Of a stretch of DNA of 64,000 bases, positions 44,777 to 57,200 are shown one piece after another. The notes under the pieces are model-generated. The model ran no database searches and was not told where the DNA came from. It was given only the letters and a program-made list of their open reading frames with translations. The DNA lies in the NCBI GenBank assembly GCA_037693485.1, contig CM075354.1:57459501-57523500 (forward strand), written 5' to 3'. Position 1 is the stretch's first letter. Each line of letters begins with the position of its first letter. Source of the DNA: Kitagawia praeruptora. Its lineage: Eukaryota; Streptophyta; Magnoliopsida; Apiales; Apiaceae. The position numbers and the translations under genes were made by a program.

Positions 44777-46151
44777 TGTTAACACAAAATCACGCAAGCG
44801 TACGTGGTCAAAAGTAATATAGAATAAAGTTGAGTTCGTTCCCACAGAGATCTGGTTTAGGTTTCAATTCAGTTAATGCACCTATGCAACAATGTATGGT
44901 TTTTATTCACTGTTAACACAATTAACAAAGTTTGGTTTTAATTAACTAAATTAACTAAGAAGTAAATTAACAAACTAAGAATTAATTAACTAATGAGAAT
45001 TAAAATCGAAATACTTATATGAGAATAAACATGGGATCCTAACTTCATTAAATACTTCGCTTAGATCTGACGCCTTTAATCACTATATGCAATGGTTATG
45101 ATATCTGATCAGACAACACGAAACAAGTACACTCTACTTCTCAGTATACGAATACCAAACTAAACATACATCCACAAAAGAGATAGAAGATGAATAGACA
45201 CCAATTATGCTTAGACCCTATATCTCTATAAGATTTGAAAACATAACGGTTGAAGAACAAGTTGTCTATTAAGATCACATAGGGTAGCATAATATCTCTA
45301 TTTATGCTACAAATCATGATGTTAAAACATCAACCTATCCTATGCTAGCATGGCAAGTTCTAAATCTCAAGATCCACTCTCGTTTCACAAGAGATTAACA
45401 AATTAGATGTTAGCTACGCATCTAAATTCAATAAGCACAACCATACGAGGATATCAGATACACATCACACACAGATCTTTAAAGCATCAAGATACTAAAG
45501 CTCCATAAATAAATCCGTTAGAATCCCATGACAACGATTAGTTCGTAATTGAACCTCTCGTCATCATGAGATCAAGTGAAACCATGATAATGAAACAAGA
45601 TATGAATTCTATGTTATAATATGCTAACTAATGATACGTAATTCTAAGTAATTCCCCCCAATTACAATAATAGAACATGTTTATATAGGCCCTAGAAGTC
45701 TTGCCCAGCAAGAAAAGACCTAAAATACAACTTAAAATCGAATTAGGGCCAAAAACGGAATTTTCCAGCGAATTCGGGCGCTCTCAGAGCAGTCTGTTAC
45801 TGTTCAGAATTATAGAAAATTTCGCAGGCTTCGCGTGGATAGTAAGATCGCTGAAAACGGACTTCTAGAACTCCAGATATGGCCAAAACAGTGTAGACTA
45901 CCCGGAAATCCGAATTTTCCACAATTTGCTCATTTTTCATCCGTTTTCTCTTCTGATTCTTTTGCCACTTCCGTTCTTCATTCCAATGCTAAATTTCAAC
46001 TCCAAAGTTGATGAAAAACACCAACCCTAGCCAAAATAACTAAACCTGCATAACTAACAAAAATGCATCAAAACTACAACAAACTTGAGGCCAAGTGAAT
46101 CAATTTAAGCCGATATGGAATGCTCTAAATGGATATAAAATCCATTTATCA
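44777..46151 (-). repeat. 5' LTR of the Athila-like element, 1,375 bp
   Basis: On the reverse strand it runs from TGATAAATGG to GTGTTAACA. A good TATA box (TATATAA on the reverse strand, 45681-45687) lies about 460 bp in. Confidence 0.75.
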
Positions 46152-47260
46152 AACCCCCCAACTTAGATTCATACGATGGTAACGGAGATCCCATAGAGCA
46201 TTTAAGTTATTTTGATCAGCTAACTCTTTTCTATGGGTACCAGGACCTAACGTGTTGTAGATTCTTTGCCTCTACCTTAAGAGGAAGTGACCAGAGGTGG
46301 TTTTGTAGACTTCCTCCAAGAACCATTGACATATGGGCCAATTTCAAAAAATCTTTTCTGAATAAGTTTATGGCAAACAAACCACACGAGGTGCACGTTG
46401 TCTTTCTTGAAACTATCGCGCAAAGAAGTGGAGAGACATTGAAAAACTATCTAAAAAGGTTTAAGGAGGTGGTAAACAAAGTGGTGTCGGTCAATGAGAC
46501 AGAAGCATTAGTACACTTGAGAAGGGGTTTAGACCCTTACGATTGTGAAAGGTATATTTGCAAGCTCATGGAACACAAGCCAACTACGTTGGCCAGAGCA
46601 TACGAGTTAGCTTCACACTTCATCACTGAGACGGAGGCTATGAGGGTCATGAAACAAACAAGAAATCCTCCTCAGTAGAAGCCTTACTTTCAAAAGGAAG
46701 GTTTCACCTTCCACCATAGCCAAAGGCCCATCCATGAACACCAAGTACAAACCACACATGGCCCCGCTCCACCAAGGAAAAAATTCCCTTTCGACAAGTC
46801 AAGACTTTCTTTTCCTACCTCGCCAAAACCGACACGTAAACCTGAGCCAGAGTGGACAGCACTGAGTATGTCCCGGGCAAACATTTTGCGAGAAATACGA
46901 AACAAACCCTTCTATCAGGCACCTCCACCACTTTGGACAGCCCCGGGTGATAGAGATTCCTCTAAGCATTGCCTTCCTAGACAAATTACTAACGGAAATA
47001 ACTCAGGTACTCCTTCCACATCTCAAACCAACAAAGACAAGAATATTGTCAATATAGTTATTGGAGGAATACAATCCCCTCCACGAGTCCCCGAGACACA
47101 TGAGGTTATGGCAATATCTCAAAAGGATAAGGTAGAAGATGTTATCACTTTCTCTGATGCTGACTTGGAGGGAGTTAATCCTTATAACACCGAAGCCCTC
47201 ATTGTCACCATAGAGACAAGGGATAATGTGATCAAGAAGGTATTGATTGATAACAGGTAA
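46152..47260 (+). pseudogene. Gypsy gag, C-terminal part, up to the protease start
   Basis: It continues the frame from 41359 with the Retrotrans_gag domain (LDSYDGNGDPIEHL at about 46160-46200, then RWFCRLPPRTIDIWANFKK, and FKEVVNKV). One TAG lies at 46676-46678; the frame then runs on through a proline/serine-rich linker to VLIDN, the aspartic protease active-site start. A one-base insertion near 47256 then disrupts it and no later pol domain exists. The element is truncated near 47397 at an LTR remnant. Confidence 0.82.
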
Positions 47261-47397
47261 TCTGAACTGTGCGGGAGTACATCAGAACTGTTGTTTAAAC
47301 TATGTAGGAGTACATATGAACTGTTGTCTAAATAAGGCCACTAAGAATCTGTGAGGTTTAGGTCTTAAGCCTACTTTGAAGTGCTCAATAGGTGATG
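47261..47397 (+). other. Short tail with a 39-bp imperfect doublet
   Basis: Two copies of a unit with GGGAGTACATCAGAACTGTTG (one base variant GGAGTACATATGAACTGTTG) follow the broken protease start, then a GTTTAGGTCTTAAGCCTAC stretch that may be diverged protease coding sequence. Confidence 0.4.
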
Positions 47398-48731
47398 TGT
47401 CAATTTATATCTAACCGCAAGTGCATGGTGTCTATTGCTAGTACAGAATGGCAAGCGGGTCGTATTCCACAAGGAGACAGGTTCTATCGATTCCGATTCA
47501 ATTATTATCAATTGTTTGAAGAGCAAAACGATTATGTGAATAATATTAACTAATTAATTAAACTAAATTAACACTAATTAAATAGATGATTAACAAAATA
47601 TTTAAAACCTAGGGCAATCAGGTCCACCATGCTTGTAAAATAACTGGCTCCTAAACTAAAGTAGTTAACGTGGTCAAGTAACTAGAGTTTGTCATTCTCT
47701 CTCAAGTAAAAACACTCTCGAAACATACTTACACAAATAATCACTTTTAGTAATTCAATCAGTTAGGTAATTTAAGCAATGTTAATCTCTCTCGAGTATC
47801 AACGCTCTCAGAAATCTAATGATGCTCTCGCACTCAAATTCAGTTCTGCTAATCATATGTGTGCCTCTAATAGTATATCTCTCGATCATACTCCTATTCG
47901 CAAAGAATTAATTAATGATATCGATCGATTACAAAAATCAAACAACAAAACATATCAATTAGAATCAACCATAATCAATCAAATCATTGTGAAAATCATG
48001 CCAGAATTATAGCGCAAACATGGCTTCCCTTTAAGCCCTAGCTATGACTACGCTAATACTTAAACAAGTAAAACAACTAGTAAAATAAAAAAACATAATT
48101 AAACTAATAAGAATTGAGAGGAAATTTAGATAAAGAAACCTTTAATCTTCAATCTTCTCACAAGAATGAAAACTATGTTCTTTCTTCTCCAAATCCTAGC
48201 TATGTAAAAGTACGTACCTATCTTTCTCTCTATCTCTACACCTACGTTAAAACTAATAATCACTAATAATAAAATCTGATCCTCTATATCTAATATTAAA
48301 AGTATTTTTAATGTTTTAATAAATTTACAAATCAGTCTTCTAAACCGAATAGGATTCTCTAATAAAAATTCGTAGCTATCAGTTCTCCTCTGTTTCTGGG
48401 CTGTTCCAGGTGGATTTTGCTTACTGGACCACCTCTAAATTAAATAGAATTTCACAAGATTCGCGTGGACTATAAGATCATTGAAATCAGACTTCTGGAA
48501 CTCAAGATATTAGCCAAACAGTGTAGGAAACCCATCTAGTCTAATAATTCCGAATTTTCTTCTAATTTAGCTCCAAAATAGATCTTTTCTCCAAATCCTT
48601 CCAAGTTTAGAAATTCCTTGTATCCTACAATAAAACGTCAAAATCTATTAAATAAATGTCCAAATCAGTGCAAAACACAATAAATATGAGAATAAAATCA
48701 TCTAAAATATATATAAAAATATACTCTAACA
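47398..48731 (-). repeat. LTR of a second Athila-type element (solo or remnant), 1.33 kb
   Basis: It has TG...CA ends (TGTCAATTTATATC on the left, ATATACTCTAACA on the right). It contains CGCAAGTGCATGGTGTC, common in plant Athila LTRs, and shares diverged words with the LTR at 44777-46151 (TTCGCGTGGAYWRTAAGATC). No primer site adjoins its reverse-strand end. The flanking 5-mers do not match, so either end may be a recombination junction. Confidence 0.6.
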
Positions 48732-49111
48732 ATGGGCATCGCTATGTCACCATCTCCAGGCCGAGTGTAAAATCTCTCATCAGGAGAAGGGACCCTCCAA
48801 GAATAGTCACCTCCAATTTGGAAGGCTTTAGACAGAAAATCCTTCCACTTGCGATATTGAAAAGAAATCTGATGTTTCAAATGATTAAACTTTCCCCATG
48901 TAGCATCAAGCGTTTTTCTATCAAATGATGGAGGCTTAACGTGATTTTTCTTGTTATACTCATCCATGCTCGTAAAATAATCCTCAGGATTAATAGTCAC
49001 CGGCGCTAAGGGGAAGAGAGAACTAGAGTCTACCCAAGACCCATCTTGAAGCAACAGGATTGACACGGTCTTTGTACTACTTTTTCTGTTAAATGTGCTA
49101 GCTCCCGCCAT
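48732..49111 (-). CDS. Unrecognised 127-codon reading frame cut by the LTR
   Basis: It starts with ATG (MAGASTFNRKSS) and reads through a balanced, globular-looking sequence including DGSWVDSSSLFPLAP, WGKFNHLKHQISFQYRKW and SWRVPSPDERFYTRPGDGD before running into the LTR at 48731, whose bases supply the last few codons and the stop at 48698. I do not recognise the family. It could be an accessory reading frame of a Gypsy element or a host gene fragment. The missing C-terminus is not seen elsewhere in the window. Confidence 0.45.
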
Positions 49112-49115
49112 CTAT

Positions 49116-50733
49116 CTACAGGTGCAATAAAAGACAAGTCAGACAAGTTATAAAGAAATTATGATATACATGCGAGAAGGAAGCAAGCATAAAATGAAGG
49201 TGGTGCAACAAAAATAAAAACACAAAAAGCACTGGTTTTCTATTCCCATCTGCTTTTTTGATAGTGCATTGAAAAAGGGAACAAACATGCAGGTATAGTG
49301 GTGTTCCCGCTTTCTCTAAAAACACTCTCATTCCCGCTTTCTCACATAACCACACTTTTGCAACACCCCAACTCAAGTATGTGCTCACATAATCCATAAA
49401 AATATAGAAAACCGAGTCACAAAACACAACAAGTATTTTTACCCGCTTTACCACTTCTATTCAACCCACTTTCTCTCTCATACACATGCTACTGGCCTAC
49501 TTACTCTATTAGCTAAGTAAACACACCCACACCTAAAATAGTATGGTTAGCACATTCAACATTTTTTGAACCCCACATACAGTACCACTACTATCCATAT
49601 ATACCTATCACATGTCACTAACAATTTTATATCTGCCCGGTCTTCACTCTCGCTCACTATTATCTATGTTTCATTTTTCATAACACTTGACTTCGTGAGA
49701 CACAAATGAAACCATGCATACAATATCATGAATTTTTCTAAGTTCATTTCCACCCACTCCCGCCTTCTATCTTACTGACCCGCCTTCACCTTTCACATAT
49801 ATAGCCTTTCCATCACCTCACACTTCCCTTACAAATTTTTACAACTCTGCAAAAATATACTAACTCTTTACTCCCCCGCTCCAGCTTTCATCACCTCACC
49901 TCCTACACACGTTTCATTGGTATCTATACATACAGACACACGACTCTAAACTCACAAGCTACCCTTCCTCATACAACCACCTACGTATACTATACCTAGT
50001 CTAAGTTGCCTGATACATATTATTACAGTAAAACCTTAGCTTCTTTCTTTTCCCTTTCAAAATAAGCAAAAACCCATAAACTTATAAACCAGCATATAAA
50101 AAGCCCGTACATATTCAAAACTCAATAAAACACAGCAGCCCATATTGCACAATAACCATTCTGACTACCTATTCTAGTCAAGTAAATTCTACTATCTCAA
50201 ATACGTAACAAAAATATCACCAAGTGTTCTAGCTTTTTACTTGCTTCCTACTACATACCCACGCCTTCCACTTATTCTTACTCCTTCCAGCCACATAAAA
50301 ATAATAGTCCCGCCCCCCTATACCATTACATCCCGCTTCCCCGCTTTTGCCTCCACCCACCACCTCGTACTTTACCCACTTTCAATACTTACAAGTTACA
50401 ATTGCACAGATACACACAAAAGTACACACATGCAGCACGATCCACATTCCACTATACATTCAAAGATCAAAACTCAACACCAAGTTCACTTTACCCACTA
50501 CTCCAAACTTTATCCCCGCTTCCTCCTCCTACTTGTACATATAAACACACATGCCAGTCTTTTCCTTTGCTAAAAAATATTTTACAAATAAAAATCACTC
50601 CTCACCCGTTCTCGCTTCCCTGCCAGTTGGGAGTTGTATGCAGCACTTAAACCCTAACCTAGATGCAATAGCTAATCTACATAACATGAAACTTTTATGC
50701 GTTGCAAACCCACATACACTCACTCTATACACA
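49116..50733. other. Pyrimidine-rich non-coding DNA
   Basis: The forward strand is rich in C and T, with many copies of CCCGCTTTC-type words. Frames across it are compositional. It could be the leader or LTR interior of the element that owned the frame at 48732-49111, but no ends were found. Confidence 0.4.
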
Positions 50734-51695
50734 TGTTAGTATAATTGTAGAAGGGGGGTTGAATACAATTCTTGATATTTATAATTTCTGATAAGAATCA
50801 CAGAAATCTATAAGGAGATAATTGTTGAATGAGAAATGATTCACAAACACATAAAAAATCAGGTGGTTAAATGTACCATCTGAGACTTTTAATCGAAGAA
50901 AACTCTGTGATACAAATGTACACAACAGCTGTTTTACAACTCTTTGCTTCTAAGAATATTCAAGAAACCCTAAGCAAATATGTCTGTTTTCTTAGTTTCT
51001 AAAGAGTTGCTACACTTGGTTATATATCCCAAGTTTACAAGTACTACAGGAATAAGATAATATTAATCTAATTCAAGTTGACTTGCTACTCCACTCCAAA
51101 TCCACATGTAGCCGAAAGGTTGTCCTTGTGAACAGACATGTCCCCTGCACCTTTCTTGTATGTACTGTGTAAATGGAATGCTTCTTTCTTCTGCATTTCC
51201 AAAGTATGGCTGCCACACTGCTTTTTATACCTACTATCAACCCATGTGATCTATCAGTCAAACCTGTCCTTATCAACTGCTAATTCCCAGCTAGCATAGA
51301 AGAAAGTGTCAATGATTATCCGTTGATGTTGTGCACTGTCATCCGTTGATGGTAGTTTGAGCTGTATCCGTTGATATTGTAGATTTGAGTTGTATCCGTT
51401 GATAGAGTCCTGTTTTCATCTGTTGATACACTTTCACTTAGACAGAATTACATAGCATAGCTTATTTACAATTGGCTACCCTATTCTGCCTATCCGTTGA
51501 TGGTCAACATGACTCTGAATAAAAACACTATCAACTGATAACATAGATATATTGCAGTATGCTACAAAACCTCATCCGTTGATGAGCTATATGTCAACGG
51601 ATAGAGTTATAATGTCTCATCCGTTGACAGTTACAAAACATGACTTATACCATTTTGATTGTGAAGTTATCATCAAGTACAACATATTCCTAACA
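50734..51695 (-). repeat. 3' LTR of the reverse-strand SIRE/Maximus-type Copia element, 962 bp
   Basis: On the reverse strand it begins TGTTAGGAATATG and ends CTACAATTATACTAACA. The start TGTTAGGAAT and the terminal GTATTCAACCCCCC(n)TTCTACAA are shared with the LTRs of the element at 53413-63701, so the two are relatives. It holds nine ATCCGTTGAT-type words (51318-51628). Confidence 0.85.
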
Positions 51696-51712
51696 ATCTC
51701 CCCCAATTTATA
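51696..51712 (-). promoter_or_regulatory. Polypurine tract
   Basis: On the reverse strand TATAAATTGGGGGAGAT directly precedes the 3' LTR. Confidence 0.85.
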
Positions 51713-51867
51713 CTTGATGGCAATAAAGCATAAATTTAGGACCTTGATGATAACAAAACATTCCTAAGGATATATATAGAACTATGCAAAAATTGTATTA
51801 AGCTACAAAAATTAAAAACAGAAGGTTTGAGAAATTTACAGAGAAGTGTTCCTCTAGACTGAGCAGA

Positions 51868-53407
51868 TTAATACTGTTTCTTCTCTCTGGTTGGCATCAC
51901 CCTTGATTTTCCTTCTTTGGCAGAGTTGGACTCAATCTGCATTTGGAGTTGCCTATAGAAGGCATCTTCTTCAACAACTTTTGGATTTAGCTTTTGTTGT
52001 AACCATCTCAGGTATTGAGAACTAGCCTTTGATAGTTGGTCTTCTAACCTGAAGAATCTCCTGTTACCATCTTCATCCCTGAACTCTAACATCCAGAAGG
52101 GTTAAAGGTGGATTTTCTGTCCATTGTATGGGATCTTCATCTTCCTTGGTAGTCTTGATGGTGAGTTCCATTCTCTCCTTATCTGTTCTATTCTGTCCAG
52201 TATCTCCCTTTTTGCTATCTTGGAGAACCCTGTGTATCTCTTAATTGCAGAGAACACTTTGGTTAAGGTCAGATAATTTTCTCCAAGAACCCTCTGTAGT
52301 GGCCATGTCCTAACCTTTCCTCCCTTGTATACAAAGACCAATCTCTCAGGCAAATGTTTATATTTGTCAATTCCTCTTACTTCTGACAATTCATCCAGAT
52401 ACAGATTCATGCCAGAGTATTCTTCAATATCTGCCTGATAGATAAAATCATCCTTGTTTTCCAAGATTGACGGCTTGACAATAGCAGGTACCCTAGCAAC
52501 TTGAATTGGTTCCTTTGAAGGTTGCTTCCTTGGTATCCTTTTCTTCTGTTTAGGCTTCTGTTGAGGCTTCAGCAAGAATGAAGGAACCTCAATGGAGTCA
52601 AGATTCATTGGTTCCTCTTTAGGGATTATAGGGTCACCATGGAAATTCACAGCTGGGTTGAATACTTGTGCAGAAATAGATTGTGATGAGCCAACAGTTT
52701 CACTTCTTACAATTTCTGGAGAGACAAGCCTCCTTGCCTTTGATTTCACTCTCCTTTTAGGTTGGGATTTTGGGACTTCCTCAGGTTCCCTCATTTAATC
52801 CTCTACCTCATCCATTAACTCCTGAGCCAGCCTGGCTTGCTTCTCATCTGAGTTTTTATATTGATTTTCTTCACCTGGATGAGCTTCCCTTAGAAGTTTG
52901 GAGGTCTCCTCTCTTTTTGCTTCAACAAATATAGGATGGATGTTGGATATATTTAACACTTTTCCATTCCTTATTATTACAGCCATCCAATCTCTTACAC
53001 TCTTATTTGTCTTTTCCTTGAACTCTTTGATTGTCTTTCCCATTAGCTTCTCATCATCATCCTTGGGAAATGGAAAGTCCAATTGTAACTTGTTCTTCCC
53101 ATTTGCCTTTGGTGGAGAGTAGGCTCTGGTTCTTATGTATGGTTCAAATTCTTTGACATAAGATGGTTCAGCATCATAGAATGTAGGAGCCACAATCTCT
53201 GGAGTGAGCACCTTCAGTACCGTAGTTGATATTGTTGGAGCTGAGGACTGAGTAGAGAACATAGTTGATACAATTGATGCATTGATCATTCTCTCTGTCC
53301 TCAAAATTCTTTCATTTGCCTCCTTGTTGATCTTTTCTAAGGCTTCTATTCTGGCTTCCCTTTCACCATCTGAGATTTCTGATAGACTCTGAATCTCAGG
53401 CAACACC
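51868..53407 (-). pseudogene. 3' extra reading frame of the reverse SIRE-type element, distal part
   Basis: Three open pieces in one frame (53409-52795, 52794-52102, 52092-51868) are separated only by TAA codons. The first has a coiled-coil-like start (ERILRTERMI region) and a DWMAVIIRNGKVLNISN stretch. The second is basic (KRRVKSKARRL, KPKQKKRIPRKQP). The last has EFRDEDGNRRFFRLEDQLSK and is probably the C-terminus. It matches in position the extra frame downstream of pol in SIRE/Maximus elements. Its upstream part lies at 63707-64000, beyond the nested element. Function is unknown; these frames are called env-like, but no membrane segment is obvious here. Confidence 0.7.
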
Positions 53408-53412
53408 ATTTG

Positions 53413-54160
53413 TGTTAGGAATAATTCATGAGTTGTGATGTTAAGAATAGAATTTTACTTATACTTCTTGTATATCCTGATCTTATAAAGGATTTAGCAC
53501 TTTGTATAGGAGATATGTGTTAGACATTAATCTGTAGAATTTAAGTCAGGAATGAACAGTGCATCGAGTACTACATGTCAAGAACTGAGATTGAATCCTG
53601 ATATGTCAAGTCAAATACTCATCAAGTACTGATGGAATGGTCAGATCCTGATGCAAGAAGGAATCCTGATATCAGTCGTGTTACTGATGATGTCATTATG
53701 AATACTAGAGAAACTGGCAAGTGCTATAAAACAGGATCTTTGTTTGAGGAACAAGCAAGAAGATTTTATGAAGGAAAGAATTTTCTATTGATGGAAACTA
53801 TCAACTGGACGGCAGAACATTGTCATGTATAGATTATCTTTCTGTGATTAGTTGATAGGTAGCATAATAAATACTCTCTCTATATCATTGTAAAAAGAGT
53901 TCGAGTCGTGATTTTTGTATGCGTAGCTCTGTATAAGGTTTGTATTCGAGAGTTTGAAACAAACAGAGAGAGAGAGATTTATTTTGTCAGCAGCTGCTAA
54001 AGGTATTTGTACACCTTTGGTAGAGTTTGTATTTGATCTTATTAATACAAATAGTTTGATTCATTCGTTTATTCTTGTTTATCTAATCAAGCAAAAATCA
54101 GACACGATTATATAACTTGTATTCAACCCCCCCCCCTTCTACAAGTTATTCGAGTTAACA
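53413..54160 (+). repeat. 5' LTR of the SIRE-type element
   Basis: It starts TGTTAGGAATAATTC and ends TTCGAGTTAACA. It has several ATCCTGAT words. The TATA-box position reads AATAAATA (53876-53883), whereas the 3' LTR has TATAAATA. A run of ten C lies near the end (seven in the 3' LTR). Confidence 0.93.
53632..53832 (+). other. 66-codon frame inside the 5' LTR
   Basis: An ATG frame (MEWSDPDARRNPDISRVTDD...) ends before the TATA region. The same frame is open in the 3' LTR at 63176-63376. All four base differences between the copies change the amino acid, so there is no sign that the peptide is conserved. Confidence 0.3.
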
Positions 54161-54180
54161 ATTGGTATCAGATCAGGTTG
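54161..54180 (+). promoter_or_regulatory. Primer binding site, initiator tRNA-Met
   Basis: ATTGGTATCAGATCAGG follows the 5' LTR; TGGTATCAGA is the core primer site. Confidence 0.9.
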
Positions 54181-54209
54181 ATTTCGAATAATCATAAAGA
54201 TCTGCAATC

Positions 54210-57200
54210 ATGTCTGGTTACAAGGATGGAAATACTAAGATTCCTATGCTCAAGAGAAACGAATATACTCTATGGGAAGTAAAGATGTTGCATCATCTTG
54301 AAGCAACAGATCCTGATTATCTTGACAGAATCAGAGATGGACCTTTTGTTCCAACAAAGGTTGTTGGACAAGCAACTGTTGATGGTCAAGTTGTTCCAGA
54401 ACATACAGCAGAGAAGCCAAAATCTGAGTGGTCAGATAAGGATAAGGAGAATGTTCTTAAAGATGCTAAAGTGAGAAACATATTATTCAACAATTTTGAT
54501 TCTGTTCTCACTAACTATGTTCTCTCTTGTAAAACTGCTAAGGATATATGGGACAATCTTAAGGTTCACTGTGAAGGAACTAAGCCTGTCAGGAAGAACA
54601 TGAGGACACTACTTATACAACAGTATGAGTACTTTGAATCCAAGTCTGGTGAGTCACTTACTGACACCTTTGATAGGTTTACAAAACTCATCAATGAGAT
54701 GGCCATGCATGGTAAATATTATGACTTGGAGGATATGAATACTAAGTTCATGAAAGCCTTGCCTAATTTTTACAATGAGAAGATATCTGCAATTGAGGAA
54801 GCTAATGATCTGGATGAGATATCATTAGAGGCAGTGTATGGAAAACTGAGAGCTTATGAACTTGACAAGCAGCAGAAGAAGAGCAGGAGTGAAGGAAAGA
54901 TGAAGACTATTACACTTACTGCTCAATCTGAATCAAAGAAGCTTCCAGAAGAACAGCATGAAGAGCCTGCTGTAAAGAACTCAAGGAAGAAGAAAAGCAA
55001 AGAAAATTCTGAGTCAGGGACTACTGATATAGACTCTGACAACAGTGATTCTGAATCAGAGATGCAGGAACTCTTTGCTATGTTTGCTAAAGCTTTCAAG
55101 AAAGGAAGATTCAACAGGAGAAGATTTAGCAAAGGACCTTTTCAAAAGAAGGAGGAGAAGAAGAGTGACAAAGGCAAAAGTACAATTGTCAAGCTTGATA
55201 AGGCCAAGATCAAGTGATTTAACTGCAGCGAGCTTGGACACTTTGCTAGTGAGTGTAAGAAGCCTAGGAATTCAGGAAAGGGTAATGCACTTATGGTCAC
55301 ACAGAAGGATTGGGCTGATTCCAGTGATTCTGAAGATGAATTGGTTTATGACAACATTGCACTGATGGCAAATGTTTCAGACAAACCTGGATCTCCAAAG
55401 AAAACTTCTCCATCCTCTATTAAGGGCACAGGAAAGAAGCATTCAATTATCTTGGATAGTGGATGCTCTGGACATATGACTGGAAAGAAGTCCCTGCTTA
55501 CAAAGTTTGAGAGGAAAGCTGGCCCAGTAATATCTTTTTGAGATGGCAACAAAGGAGAAACTCTGGGATATGGCTCAATTGTTTTGGGGAATGTCATCAT
55601 AGAAAATATTGTAGCACTGGTTGAAAGCTTGAAACATACTCTTTTAAGCATAAGTCAACTGGGTGATAAAGGTTATCAATCAATCTTTGATAGAGAAGGA
55701 TGCAAAATCTTGAATATGCAAAATGGAGACATTGTTCTAACTGGTCAAAGACATGGTAACATATATGAAGCCAGCTTAAGTGATACATCTAAAGGAATTG
55801 TTAGATGTCTCTACAGCAAAGCAACAAGTGATGAAAGCTGGAATTGGCACAAGAAACTCTCACATCTCAACTTCAAGAAGCTTAATCAACTTGTTAAGCA
55901 CAATTTAGTGAGAGGCCTACCTCAGGCAAATTTTGTGCAAGATGGACTTTGTGATGCCTGTCAACTTGGAAAACAGAGAAGAACCACTTTCAAGAGCAAG
56001 ACTGCAAATTCAATTACTGAACCATTTCACATGCTACATCTTGATCTGTTTGGTCCAGTAAACATTATGTCTATCAGCAAGAAAAGATATGCTCTAGTGA
56101 TAGTAGATGATTTCACAAGGTTTACATGGGTGTTCTTTCTACACAAGAAGGATGAAGCTCCTCAGCAAATCATTGAACTTGTCAAGATTATTCAAAATAA
56201 CTCTAAGTACAAAGTCAAAGTACTTAGGAGTGACAATGGTACAAAATTCAAGAATTCTACAATGGAGGATTTTTGTGTAGACAATGGAATCACTCAACAG
56301 TTTTCTGCACCTGGTACACCTCAGCAAAATGGTGTAGTGGAAAGAAAGAACAGGACTCTCATAGAGGCAGCAAGAACCATGCTTGCAGATGCAAAACTTC
56401 CAACCTATTTTTGGGCAGAAGCTATTAACACTGCATGTTTCACTCAAAACTGTACCTTGGTAAATAGTCATGGAAAATCTCCCTATGAGATGATCAAAGG
56501 AAAGAAACCAAGTGTGAAATACGTTCACATCTTTGGATGCAAATGCTATGTCCTAAAAGTTCATCCAGAACAACTTGGAAAATTTGAAGCCAAATCGGAT
56601 GAAGCAATCTTTCTAGGATATTCAGCATCTAAGGCCTTCAAAGTTTATAATCTCAGAACTCACATTGTTATGGAATCAATTCATGTTGCATTTGATGACA
56701 ATAAATTTGGAATTCTGCAAACTGATGAGAGCCATGACAAATTAGAATTTGAAAATCTGAAGAATTCTGAGATACTCTCCAGTGATGATGAAGGTTCTCC
56801 AGAAGGAAATTCTATTGCTTCTTAAAGGAATGCTACTGTTGAGGGGGAGCAAATAAATCAAGGAGAACACAGTGATCATCAGGAGCAGACTAGCTATTCG
56901 GAGTCTACTCCATCAGGAACTGATCTTTCAGAGTCTACTGAGGAAAGATCAGTAACTAGCAGCAATATGGAATCTATTGATTCTATTGATCAAAGGGGAG
57001 TTTTTGAAGGCAGAGAGATTTCTTCTACAAGAGATACCACTAACTTAGGGGGAGAATCTAGCAGAGGAAATCTACCACCTTTTAGAAAATGGACAAAGGA
57101 TCATATTGAAGATTTGATTATTGGTAATCCAAATAGTGGTGTTCGAACTAGAAGATCAATTCAAAATGAATGCTTGTATAGTTGCTTTCTCTCAAAGAAT

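Larger units (their letters stand above)
41360..46151 (-). mobile_element. Athila-like Gypsy element lacking pol, 4.8 kb
   Basis: It is inserted in another Gypsy gag with near-identical flanks AACAC (41355-41359) and AACCC (46152-46156). On the reverse strand the order is 5' LTR (44777-46151), primer site, gag with nonsense codons, then the GGAGGCAACCCA and AAGTTTGGGGG words common in the region after pol of Athila elements, then a truncated 3' LTR. Protease, reverse transcriptase and integrase are missing, so it is non-autonomous (LARD-like) or internally deleted. Confidence 0.8.

Noticed and set aside
46152..46165. Polypurine tract of the Athila-like element at its right edge
   Set aside because: The reverse strand reads like a tract, but on the forward strand these bases are in-frame gag codons of the interrupted Gypsy element and lie outside the insertion.
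47398..48731. Solo LTR with a target duplication
   Set aside because: The ends are TG...CA, but the flanking 5-mers TGATG and ATGGG do not match, so I report it only as an LTR remnant.
50241..50739. Forward-strand histidine/threonine/proline-rich proteins
   Set aside because: Compositional frames in pyrimidine-rich DNA, open in several frames at once.
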